A stretch of DNA of 64,000 bases from Gammaproteobacteria bacterium (GTDB taxonomy: Bacteria; Pseudomonadota; Gammaproteobacteria; Steroidobacterales; Steroidobacteraceae). Shown piece by piece: positions 17,743-24,092 of this stretch. Location: assembly GCA_028293745.1 (NCBI GenBank), contig JAQGOF010000078.1:1-64000 (forward strand), read 5' to 3'. The position numbers and the translations under genes were made by a program. The first letter of the stretch is position 1, and the number at the start of each line of letters is the position of its first letter. The notes below the pieces were generated by a model that searched no databases, was not told the DNA's origin, and saw only the letters and a list, made by a program, of their open reading frames with translations.

Positions 17743-18000
17743 GTATAACGTGTCGTTCACGACAACGGGACCGGACTCGAAGGTTCCGTCGTCGCCCAAG
17801 CCGGCTGTGCAGAGACGCTTCAACGTGCCGGCTGTTTGGGTGTCGATCTGCGTTAGCGGCGAGTAGCGCTGCCCACCGTAGTCTCGGTTGTACGTAGCCC
17901 AACCAGCCTCGACACCTTCGCGCCTGCTCGAAGCAGCGAAGGACATCGCCGCGATTGCAAGTGCCGCGATCGACACGACAAGGATCGGGGTTCGGCGTAT
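17740..18000 (-). pseudogene. PQQ-dependent dehydrogenase, N-terminal fragment
   Basis: Read on the minus strand, a signal-like segment (IAALAIAAMSFAASS) is followed by GWATYNRDYGGQRYSPLTQI and LGDDGTFESGPVVVNDTLY. That is the first propeller blade of quinoprotein (PQQ) alcohol-type dehydrogenases, which normally run to 550-700 residues. Only about 85 residues remain before the junction with the FecR relic. A Shine-Dalgarno AGGAG (plus-strand 18009-18013) stands eight bases before an ATA codon at 18000, where an ATG would be expected, so the start may also be lost; GTG 17976 is an alternative. The divergent cytochrome c gene fits an old electron-transfer pairing. Confidence 0.75.
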
Positions 18001-18296
18001 GGATGAAGCTCCTCTAAGTCCCAGACCTGGCTCTCAACGAGTGCTAGTCCGTACTGCGTTGGAAGGGATTGTGGCGGTGTTCGCCCATCAATCGCTTGCG
18101 TGTGCCCTCTGGAGTTTGTCTCCGCCAAGGGTGTAACCGGGCATCCTGATCTGACGACGGATCTTCCGGGTGGTTTGCGCCAACTGAGTGGCGGCATGCG
18201 CTTGTTCAACGGGCAGTGCCTAGCGACAAGACGCCCAGGTCCCGCGGTCGCACCATCGTCGGCGAACCGACCTCGAGAGTTGACCACCAACGGAGC
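18001..18296. other. Divergent promoter region between the PQQ-dehydrogenase relic and cytochrome c
   Basis: No gene is recognisable in this stretch. It carries the ribosome-binding site of the PQQ-dehydrogenase relic on the minus strand and, at its right end, AACGGAG upstream of the cytochrome start. No clear promoter hexamers were identified. Confidence 0.4.
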
Positions 18297-18650
18297 ATGA
18301 AAATGAATGTCAAGACTGTTGGATCGTCGACTCTCGCGTCGAAGCTTTTGGTTGCTTCACTCCTCTGCGCTGGAACGGTAAACGCTGCAGTCAGCGAAGC
18401 AGACGCGATGAAAATTACCAGCCGGTATGGTTGCCAGGCTTGTCACGCGACGAGCACCAAGCTCGTCGGTCCGGCGTTCAAGGATATCGCCAAGAAATAC
18501 GCGGGGGATAAGACGGCGGAAGAGAGACTTCAGAAGAAGGTCAAGAGCGGCGGTAGCGGCGTCTGGGGAACGGTTCCCATGCCACCAGCGGTTGGCGCCT
18601 CGGACGCAGACGTCGCAACCGTAGTTCACTGGATCTTGTCTCTCACCTAG
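18297..18650 (+). CDS. Class I c-type cytochrome (c551/c552-like)
   Basis: The 117-residue precursor has a signal peptide (KLLVASLLCAGTVNA) and a single heme-binding motif CQACH with a Met axial ligand in TVPMPPAV, the layout of small periplasmic monoheme cytochromes c551/c552. It would shuttle electrons in the periplasm, perhaps originally from the now-truncated PQQ dehydrogenase encoded divergently. ATG 18297 lies directly after GGAG; ATG 18303, two codons on, has a better spacing and is equally possible. The cytochrome gene itself looks intact. Confidence 0.9.
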   Translation: MKMNVKTVGSSTLASKLLVASLLCAGTVNAAVSEADAMKITSRYGCQACHATSTKLVGPAFKDIAKKYAGDKTAEERLQKKVKSGGSGVWGTVPMPPAVGASDADVATVVHWILSLT

Positions 18651-18726
18651 ACATGCAATGTGATCGCGCGGGAAGTCGAACGCCCGTCGTGGCGGGTGTG
18701 GAATCAGCGGCGAGCGGGGAATAGCT

Positions 18727-18996
18727 ATGAGTACACCGGTCTCACGGGAATCTGCGCCTCCTATACCTGAGCCATCGACTCACCCGTGCGCAAAGACCGA
18801 CAGTTCGTTGCCTGGACACACTGTCGCCCCGCTTGTCGCAGACCAGTCGGCTGATACGCCAGACGCCCCCGGAGTCGCAGGTTCGCACTCCCAGTCTACC
18901 GATGACTTTTGGGTCACTAACTTCCTGCTCGTGTTTCCGATCGGTATGTTTGTAGTGTTTGTTATCTTTATAGCGGTACTATGCCTCGCGCCGTGA
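18727..18996 (+). CDS. Small protein with a single C-terminal membrane helix, unknown function
   Basis: The 89-residue product has a Pro/Ser/Thr-rich, probably disordered N-terminal half and a C-terminal hydrophobic helix (NFLLVFPIGMFVVFVIFIAV). AGCGGGGAATAGCT precedes the ATG, a plausible ribosome-binding site. It follows the cytochrome c gene by 76 bases in the same direction and may be an accessory respiratory or membrane-anchor peptide, but nothing in the sequence proves that. Its end overlaps the convergent AraC gene by about 30 bases. I do not recognise a family. Confidence 0.5.
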   Translation: MSTPVSRESAPPIPEPSTHPCAKTDSSLPGHTVAPLVADQSADTPDAPGVAGSHSQSTDDFWVTNFLLVFPIGMFVVFVIFIAVLCLAP

Positions 18997-19789
18997 GGCG
19001 CGGCTCGCGCGAAATCGGACGGGGGACCGAGCGCCGCGCTCGGCGCCAGGCCCCGGGGCTCATACCCACGATCCGGCCGAACGTTTTCGTCAGGTGCGCC
19101 TGGTCCGCGAGCCCACACTCCACGGCAATCTCCGCCAGCGACTTGTCGGTCAGGAGCATCATTTCTTGGGCGCGCTCGATTCGGCGTCGGCGAAGGTAAC
19201 GGAAGGGCGACTCGCCGACAGTGCACCGAAAGGCGTAGGAAAAATAGCTCAGACTCAGCCGCGCCGCCGCTGCGAAATCCTCCATTCGGATGCTGTTAGA
19301 GAGATTAGCTTCCAGATATTTCAATACTCGGCTGATCTGCCAAGGCGCAAGTGGCCCCGCCGCGCGACCGATCCTTCGTTCCTCGTACAGATCGCACTCG
19401 GCCCGTAGCAGCGACGTAGCCTCGGCGATACACCGAGACGCTTCCTTCGCATCTCGCAACAAGGCTTTGTGGGCGGATTCCAGCAGAGTCACGATCGCCA
19501 TAGTCGCCGCGGGATGCGAAGACACGGAAAACGCAGCGCTGCCTCCGTTTTGGGGTTCGAGGGACTGAATCTCATCGGGCGCTTCGTGCACCGCCTGACT
19601 TTCCGGCCGAAACGTTGAGTTCTCTACCGGTAGGGACACGGCAGTCTCGATCAATTGGCAGTCCAGCAGCAGCAATGGGCCGCGAGGCCCGGCACTGAGC
19701 GAATTCTGGTTGTCTGCAAGCGGATTCCTGGCGCTGGTGGTCAGTTGATTGCCCGATGGCGTGGAAGAGTTGTCGGTCGGCTTCCTCAT
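18968..19789 (-). CDS. AraC-family transcriptional regulator
   Basis: The C-terminal 100 residues form the double helix-turn-helix of AraC proteins (ISRVLKYLEANLSNSIRMED, FAAAARLSLSYFSYAFRCTV, GESPFRYLRRRRIERAQEMM, LAEIAVECGLADQAHLTKTF). The N-terminal half is not a recognisable sensory domain. I chose ATG 19789 because GGAGG stands five bases upstream (273 residues); ATG 19819 and a start at 19918 are possible. A short basic tail follows the second HTH. Upstream lies a perfect 10-bp-arm inverted repeat, a candidate operator. Confidence 0.85.
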   Translation of the reverse strand: MRKPTDNSSTPSGNQLTTSARNPLADNQNSLSAGPRGPLLLLDCQLIETAVSLPVENSTFRPESQAVHEAPDEIQSLEPQNGGSAAFSVSSHPAATMAIVTLLESAHKALLRDAKEASRCIAEATSLLRAECDLYEERRIGRAAGPLAPWQISRVLKYLEANLSNSIRMEDFAAAARLSLSYFSYAFRCTVGESPFRYLRRRRIERAQEMMLLTDKSLAEIAVECGLADQAHLTKTFGRIVGMSPGAWRRARRSVPRPISREPRLTARGIVPL

Positions 19790-19922
19790 GGCAGCCTCCA
19801 CTGATGGGTGTGTGTCCATTGATAGGCCCTCGCGCTCGCACGAAGTGCTCCGTGCTGATTCACCAACACCAAGGCTGGAATGTACCGAGCGCGCGGCTGC
19901 CGTGAGACCCACCCCCAAGGTA

Positions 19923-19946
19923 TCCCTCTATACCACTATAGAGGGA
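19923..19946. promoter_or_regulatory. Perfect inverted repeat upstream of the AraC gene
   Basis: Ten-base arms (TCCCTCTATA and its complement TATAGAGGGA) flank the 4-base spacer CCAC. The centre TACCACTATAGAGGG also resembles the inverted half of the 69-bp modules. It lies about 135 bases upstream of the chosen AraC start and could be its operator. Confidence 0.55.
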
Positions 19947-19996
19947 CTGAGTCCTGCTGCGGTCGTTGTCTAGACATGGATGATGCCACGGCGAAT

Positions 19997-20066
19997 GCCG
20001 ATGAAAGTGGTAGCGAAGAATCCCCGCATTTCGTGATGCAGGTTGTGAGCATCGCCGGTAGCTTTC
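19997..20066 (+). promoter_or_regulatory. Conserved regulatory module, copy 5 (left half-site degenerate)
   Basis: AAAGTGGTA at 20004-20012, then GCATTTCGTGATGCAGGTTG, then CGGTAGCTTTC ending at 20066. The 55-base distance from AAAGTGGTA to TAGCTTTC equals that in copies 1 to 3. The left half TACCCC is lost (GCCGATG). It now precedes only a heme-copper oxidase relic. Confidence 0.7.
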
Positions 20067-20093
20067 AGGGTGGAAGCCGCTCCCGGGCGGCAC

Positions 20094-20250
20094 TGCGAGT
20101 GCCACCATGTCGGCCTGTTCCGCTGGGCCATCGGTTTCATGGTGACCTTCGCCATCGGTGGGATGACCGGCGTGCTGCAGGCAGTGCCGCCCGCCGACTT
20201 CGTGTTGCACAACAGCCTGAGCCTGTGCCCACCTGCACAGTCCGGCGGCC
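20094..20250 (+). pseudogene. Heme-copper oxidase subunit I fragment (CyoB/CtaD-like)
   Basis: The translation [36 protein letters not shown] matches a highly conserved transmembrane stretch of subunit I of terminal oxidases. In intact proteins HNSL is followed by FLIAHFHN; here the frame shifts and the neighbouring frame reads AHLHS, so two bases appear lost. Only about 45 of more than 500 residues remain, so it is a relic. The intact-looking cytochrome c nearby and the dehydrogenase relic suggest a dismantled respiratory cluster. Confidence 0.75.
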
Positions 20251-20582
20251 GCGGGGAAGGACTCGCGGACGCACGAATCTGGTACCGCAGGAAAACCGCG
20301 TCGGTTTGTGGGGAAGTCCGTTACGCAATCAAGGACGTAGCTGCGGCGTGATCATCGTTACGTGGCAACCCGCCGGGAGCTTGGTCGCATCTGGCACTCT
20401 GCACGCGCCGATCGTGCTCCAACGAGCGGAGTGCGGGTCGCGAGTTCCCGGTCCGGTTAGGACTCGTACTCAGCTCACTGCGGAGAGCTGAGCGGGTTGA
20501 TTGGTGGTGAAGATCTGCGAGCGTTCAAGGCGCGGGTGTCGCCGTGGCAACTGATCACAGACTCGGGGATGTTCTGATACTG
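20251..20582. other. Intergenic stretch without an identifiable gene
   Basis: About 330 bases between the oxidase relic and the VapBC promoter. Open frames exist but show no recognisable domain; more decayed oxidase sequence may be present but I cannot align it. Confidence 0.4.
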
Positions 20583-20612
20583 TTGACATACAAAAGACAT
20601 ACACGCTATCAT
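20583..20612 (+). promoter_or_regulatory. Sigma-70-like promoter of the toxin-antitoxin pair with direct repeats
   Basis: TTGACA (20583-20588) and TATCAT (20607-20612) are separated by 18 bases. GACATACA occurs twice (20585-20592 and 20596-20603), 11 bases apart, i.e. on the same helical face over the -35 element. The antitoxin ATG at 20623 is only 10 bases after the -10, so the transcript would be leaderless or nearly so. Confidence 0.65.
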
Positions 20613-20622
20613 ACGCAATATT

Positions 20623-20820
20623 ATGGGAATTCTCACTGTCCGCTTGACTGAAGATGAAGAGCGCGTGCTTGCCCGGCGTTCGCGGCAGGCTCGCATGAAG
20701 CGAGCCACTTACGTTCGTATGCTCATTCGGGAAGAACCTTTGGCTACCGGTGCCGATGTGCTCGCAGATGCGGCCAAACGCATGGGGGACGTGCGTTTGC
20801 GTGTGTCGCGCAAACCGTGA
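20623..20820 (+). CDS. Ribbon-helix-helix-like antitoxin (VapB-type)
   Basis: The 65-residue basic protein starts with a strand-like segment (GILTVRLTEDEERVLARRSR) followed by helices (MKRATYVRMLIREEP), typical of ribbon-helix-helix antitoxins that bind their own promoter. No Shine-Dalgarno is present, and the start lies almost at the predicted transcription start. The stop overlaps the toxin start (GTGA, 20817-20820), the usual coupling in VapBC operons. The direct repeats GACATACA in the promoter are candidate operators. Confidence 0.75.
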   Translation: MGILTVRLTEDEERVLARRSRQARMKRATYVRMLIREEPLATGADVLADAAKRMGDVRLRVSRKP

Positions 20821-21215
20821 AGAAGTTCCTGCTCGATTCGTCGTTCGTGATCGATCTGCTTAATGAGATTGCGGGCGATTCGAAAGGGCCGGCATTCGAA
20901 TGGCTGGAGCGCAACGAGAAGGCCCAATTGTGGATCAGTCCAGTGACCGTGGCAGAAGTGCTTGAGGGCGCCTCGGACGCCAGAGTTGTCAAATCCTATC
21001 TCGCCCGGTATCTGTGGCAGGGCATTCATCGTGTGCACGCCGAAAAGGTGGCGCTTCGGCAGAAGCGTAGCTCACGTCGAATGGGTGAGAATGATGCGTG
21101 GCAATCCGCTCTCGCGGACCACATGGATGCCGTGATTGTTGGGCATGACCCTGCCGCGTTCCAGCGGCTTGGCGCCCGTTATGACGATCACCGCCGACCC
21201 GGAAAGTCGGCCTGA
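20817..21215 (+). CDS. PIN-domain toxin (VapC-type ribonuclease)
   Basis: The 132-residue protein has the PIN-fold acidic residues: Asp7 in FLLDSSFVIDLL, Glu47 or Glu50 in TVAEVLEG, Asp93 in GENDAWQSALAD and Asp111 in VIVGHDPAAFQRL. VapC toxins cleave tRNA or rRNA with Mg2+ when released from the antitoxin. The GTG start overlaps the antitoxin stop. All four acidic positions appear retained, so it is probably active. The tail RYDDHRRPGKSA is slightly longer than usual. Confidence 0.85.
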   Translation: MKKFLLDSSFVIDLLNEIAGDSKGPAFEWLERNEKAQLWISPVTVAEVLEGASDARVVKSYLARYLWQGIHRVHAEKVALRQKRSSRRMGENDAWQSALADHMDAVIVGHDPAAFQRLGARYDDHRRPGKSA

Positions 21216-21229
21216 GATGATCCGTCTCG

Positions 21230-21364
21230 GTGAACCAGCTGCTGCAGGGTTCACGAAAGCTGAAGGAGATCGACAGGCGTGTCGCCGAAGTCGACAGCGG
21301 CGCCATGCGAACGGAACCTTGGGGCGTACTTGGAAAGTGCCTGGCACGCGCGTCCGGTGACTAA
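21230..21364 (+). pseudogene. Possible C-terminal fragment of an addiction-module antitoxin
   Basis: In this frame the 44 codons read KLKEIDRRVAEVDSGAMRTE, PWGVLGKCLARASGD. The pattern of a charged helix, xxDSG, then PW near the C-terminus resembles the end of 'addiction module component' antitoxins that pair with RelE-like toxins. No start with a ribosome-binding site and no N-terminal part is seen. The assignment is tentative; it may be chance. Confidence 0.3.
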
Positions 21365-21581
21365 CGCGGAAACCCGCTTTCGATGCTGCGTGTTCCGCGA
21401 GCCATGTTGGATCGGTGTTGAAGTTGGTATGTCGTCCGCCTCGACGTGTTCTGCGGACGCATGCAGAGCCAGCGCACTAACCAACTTATGGCGAAGGAAT
21501 TTGACCTACGCCAAAGCAATTGGCGAGCGGAGGTCCCAAATTGCGTTTGTGCGCGTAAGCTATTGAAGATCAAGGAAAAAA

Positions 21582-21658
21582 TGGTAGCGGGGGCAGGATT
21601 TGAACCTGCGACCTTCGGGTTATGAGCCCGACGAGCTGCCAGACTGCTCCACCCCGCA
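21582..21658 (-). tRNA. Initiator tRNA-fMet (anticodon CAU)
   Basis: The minus strand folds into a complete 77-base cloverleaf: acceptor GCGGGG/CCCCGC, D-arm GGAGCAG...CTGGCAGCTC, anticodon stem TCGGG/CCCGA with loop CTCATAA, T-arm GCAGG/TTCAAAT/CCTGC and an encoded CCA end. The first base (T) is not paired with position 72 (T), and the anticodon stem has the run of three G-C pairs; both are marks of initiator tRNA. The gene overlaps the 3' end of the hybrid kinase gene: the kinase stop codon TAA falls in the anticodon loop. Confidence 0.9.
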
Positions 21659-23386
21659 CCAGGAGAGCCGCTCATTATACAAGCGTCCCACTGGAGCGGC
21701 AACCTTTAACGGCGCTGTGGCGATCGCTCGAGCGTCGATTTCCGCATTCAGCAACTTATACAGTGCCTCGGGATTCACCGGCTTGATCAAATGATGATCG
21801 AACCCGGCTCGCCGCGAGCGTTCGAGCGCATCGGGCGTCCCGTAACCGGTAAGCGCCACGAGCAGAACCCGCTTGCACCTGTGATCAGAATCTGAACTCA
21901 CGGGCGCAGCCGACGACGTCCCGCCGTCGCTTTCACACCGGAAGCGACGCGCGATCTCATATCCGTCCAGCCCCGGTAACCCCACGTCGATGAACGCGAC
22001 GTCGGGCAACTCGCTGCGCAGTAGCTGAAGCCCGGCGCAACCTTCTTCGGCCTCCAGAACATCGTGCCCATCGAGTTCGAGCATCATCCGAAACATCTCA
22101 CGCGCATCGCGATTGTCCTCGACAATCAGTACGCGCCGCTTCACTCCGCGCGTCTGCGGCTGATCGCTCAACGGGGCCGCGCCCACAGTTGCGGCCACCT
22201 TGGGCAGCCGCACCGTAAAGACACTGCCGCAGTTGGGCCCGTCGCTCGACACCGAAACCGTGCCTTGATGCAGGGTGACGAGCCGCTGGACGAGGGTGAG
22301 GCCTATGCCCAGGCCGCCCTGGGCGCGATCAAGCGTGCGCTCTCCCTGGACGAACAGGTCGAATATGTGGGGCAGGAGTTCGGGTGCAATGCCGAACCCG
22401 TCGTCCTGCACGCGCAGCACCGCTTGGTCGGCCTCCACGGTCAGTGCAACGGTGATTTTGCCGCCCGAAGCCGTGTACTTCACTGCGTTGCCGATGATGT
22501 TGGAAACAATCTGTTCGATGCGTACCGCATCGCCTTCGATCCAGACGGGTGTCGTCGTAATTTCGAACTGGTGTGGAGACTCGCGCTCGGTGAAGACCGC
22601 GGCGGTTCGCCGCACGAGGTCGCCAAAATCGAGCACGCGCCGCTCGAGAGCGATTTTGCCGGTCACGACGCGACCGACATCGAGCAGGTCATCCACCAGC
22701 CGCGACAGGTGCTGAACCTGCCGCCCAATGATGAACCGCGCACGCGAAGCTGCGCCCGGGTGTGCTTTTGCCGCTTCCAGCACCTGGACCGCCGCGGTGA
22801 TGGCACTGAGCGGATTGCGCAGCTCGTGTGCCAACATCGCCATGAACTCGTCCTTGGCCTGGCTCTGCTGCTCGGCGCGATCGCGGCCACTCTGCGCATC
22901 CAGCAGCTCGCTGAGATCGGTAATGATGAGATTTCGCCGCTCCACCTCGTCGCATACTGACGTGGTGAAACTCATGAACACATCAATGGTCCGGCCGTCC
23001 GCCGTAATCAACTGTGCCCGGCGCTTACCGGACCCCAGGGCCAGCAGGGTGCGATAGGCAGGCCGGTCGGTTTGGTTGACGAAGCGCTCCATGCAGCCGC
23101 CCACCGCTTCCTCCAGCGGCACGGCGACCAGTTCGGCAAACCGCTTGTTGCAATAGGCAATGTCGCCATCCGTCGTCAGGATGGCGGCGCCCTCCAACAT
23201 ATCCTCGACGAGATTGCGATAGGGCTGCTCGGCGCTGCGCAGCGCATAAACCTGCTCGCCCTGCGGGCCTTGCACGATGAACGCATCGATTTCGCCGGAG
23301 CGCACGGCCCGCAGCGTTTCCTCGGCCTCGGCCAACCTCTCGGTCAGGGACCTGATCTGCTCCGCAGCTGTGATCTCGTCGCGCAT
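21620..23386 (-). CDS. Hybrid histidine kinase of the kai operon (PAS-HisKA-HATPase-REC)
   Basis: The order is a short coiled-coil, a PAS-like domain (about residues 50-160), a HisKA dimerisation domain with phospho-acceptor His187 (MLAHELRNPLSAI), an HATPase domain with N (NIIGNAVKY), G1 (DDGFGIAP) and G2 (GGLGIGL) boxes, and a C-terminal receiver with Asp467 (VAFIDVGLPGLDG). A 20-residue Ser/Asp-rich insert lies within the receiver. There is no membrane segment. The gene starts 11 bases after kaiB2, so it is the last gene of kaiC-kaiB-kaiB-kinase and a likely output or sensor partner of the Kai proteins (inference). Its last 12 sense codons and stop lie inside the tRNA-fMet gene. Confidence 0.9.
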   Translation of the reverse strand: MRDEITAAEQIRSLTERLAEAEETLRAVRSGEIDAFIVQGPQGEQVYALRSAEQPYRNLVEDMLEGAAILTTDGDIAYCNKRFAELVAVPLEEAVGGCMERFVNQTDRPAYRTLLALGSGKRRAQLITADGRTIDVFMSFTTSVCDEVERRNLIITDLSELLDAQSGRDRAEQQSQAKDEFMAMLAHELRNPLSAITAAVQVLEAAKAHPGAASRARFIIGRQVQHLSRLVDDLLDVGRVVTGKIALERRVLDFGDLVRRTAAVFTERESPHQFEITTTPVWIEGDAVRIEQIVSNIIGNAVKYTASGGKITVALTVEADQAVLRVQDDGFGIAPELLPHIFDLFVQGERTLDRAQGGLGIGLTLVQRLVTLHQGTVSVSSDGPNCGSVFTVRLPKVAATVGAAPLSDQPQTRGVKRRVLIVEDNRDAREMFRMMLELDGHDVLEAEEGCAGLQLLRSELPDVAFIDVGLPGLDGYEIARRFRCESDGGTSSAAPVSSDSDHRCKRVLLVALTGYGTPDALERSRRAGFDHHLIKPVNPEALYKLLNAEIDARAIATAPLKVAAPVGRLYNERLSWCGVEQSGSSSGS

Positions 23387-23397
23387 CGGCTGGCTGA

Positions 23398-23760
23398 CTA
23401 TGTTCGGGGGACAAGATCCAGGCCCACGAGTACGCGGTCCTCGTTGGACATGTCGCCGATCAACCGCCGCAGCGGGAGGGGCAGTTTCTTGATGAGTGTG
23501 GGAGCTGCGATCAGCTGCTCCGACTTGGCGAGCGCCGGTTGTTGGTACACGTCAATGACCTGGAGGTCGTATCGGCCTTCGAGGTGCTTTTCGCAAAAGG
23601 TCCGGACGTTCTCCACGGCGCGGGCCGATCGGGACGTCATTCCCGCGACGTACAGTCTCAATATGTATCGTTCAGTCGAGTCGTCATGCGGCCCATTGTC
23701 CCCCGCCGGCGGGGCCGATTGCGCCGGGGGTGGTGGCACGTCTGGAGCCGATGTGGTCAT
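23398..23760 (-). CDS. kaiB: KaiB-family protein 2, with a proline-rich N-terminal extension
   Basis: The KaiB thioredoxin-like domain begins near YILRLYVAGMTSRSARAVEN and includes LQVIDVYQQPALAKSEQLIA and APTLIKKLPLPLRRLIGDMS, ending DRVLVGLDL. KaiB binds the KaiC hexamer after switching fold. Unlike the neighbouring kaiB1 it has an N-terminal tail of about 30 residues rich in Pro and Asp. The start ATG 23760 has AGGGGG a few bases upstream; the frame is open further, but the upstream part is not KaiB-like. It lies 8 bases after kaiB1. Two KaiB proteins with one KaiC suggest distinct partners. Confidence 0.9.
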   Translation of the reverse strand: MTTSAPDVPPPPAQSAPPAGDNGPHDDSTERYILRLYVAGMTSRSARAVENVRTFCEKHLEGRYDLQVIDVYQQPALAKSEQLIAAPTLIKKLPLPLRRLIGDMSNEDRVLVGLDLVPRT

Positions 23761-23768
23761 GCAGCCCC

Positions 23769-24092
23769 CTAGACGAGGTCGACGCTCAGATCGAGACCGG
23801 CCAACACGCGCTGCGTGTTGGACAGATCGCCGATGATCTTCTTTACAGGTTCCGGCATGCGCCGCACCAGGGTGGGCACCGCGAGAATCTGATCGCCACG
23901 GGCGAGTGCGGGATTGCCCAGCAGATCGATCATCTCGATCTGGTAGCGGTTCGTCAGGTATTGCTCGCAGATACGCTTCAGGTTGGAAAATGCCCGCATG
24001 CACTTGGGCGTCTGTCCCGCGACGTACAGGCGTAGCACGAAGTTTGCCATGTCGGGAGCCGCTTCGGCTGGGAATGTCTGTTGCACGGTCAT
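23769..24092 (-). CDS. kaiB: KaiB circadian-clock-type protein 1
   Basis: The 107-residue protein has the KaiB hallmarks: [72 protein letters not shown]. Length matches canonical KaiB. Its start codon overlaps the kaiC stop (ATGA), so stoichiometric co-translation with KaiC is likely. In cyanobacteria KaiB sequesters KaiA; since no kaiA is present, here KaiB probably modulates KaiC phosphorylation or kinase signalling in another way. Confidence 0.95.
   Translation of the reverse strand: MTVQQTFPAEAAPDMANFVLRLYVAGQTPKCMRAFSNLKRICEQYLTNRYQIEMIDLLGNPALARGDQILAVPTLVRRMPEPVKKIIGDLSNTQRVLAGLDLSVDLV

Noticed and set aside
19880-20491. 203-codon plus-strand frame over the AraC promoter and the oxidase relic
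   Set aside because: Contains no domain. The oxidase similarity is in a different frame, and the regulatory repeats lie within it.
22064-22960. Long plus-strand frame antisense to the hybrid kinase
   Set aside because: Shadow frame of a GC-rich gene; the minus strand carries complete HisKA and HATPase motifs.
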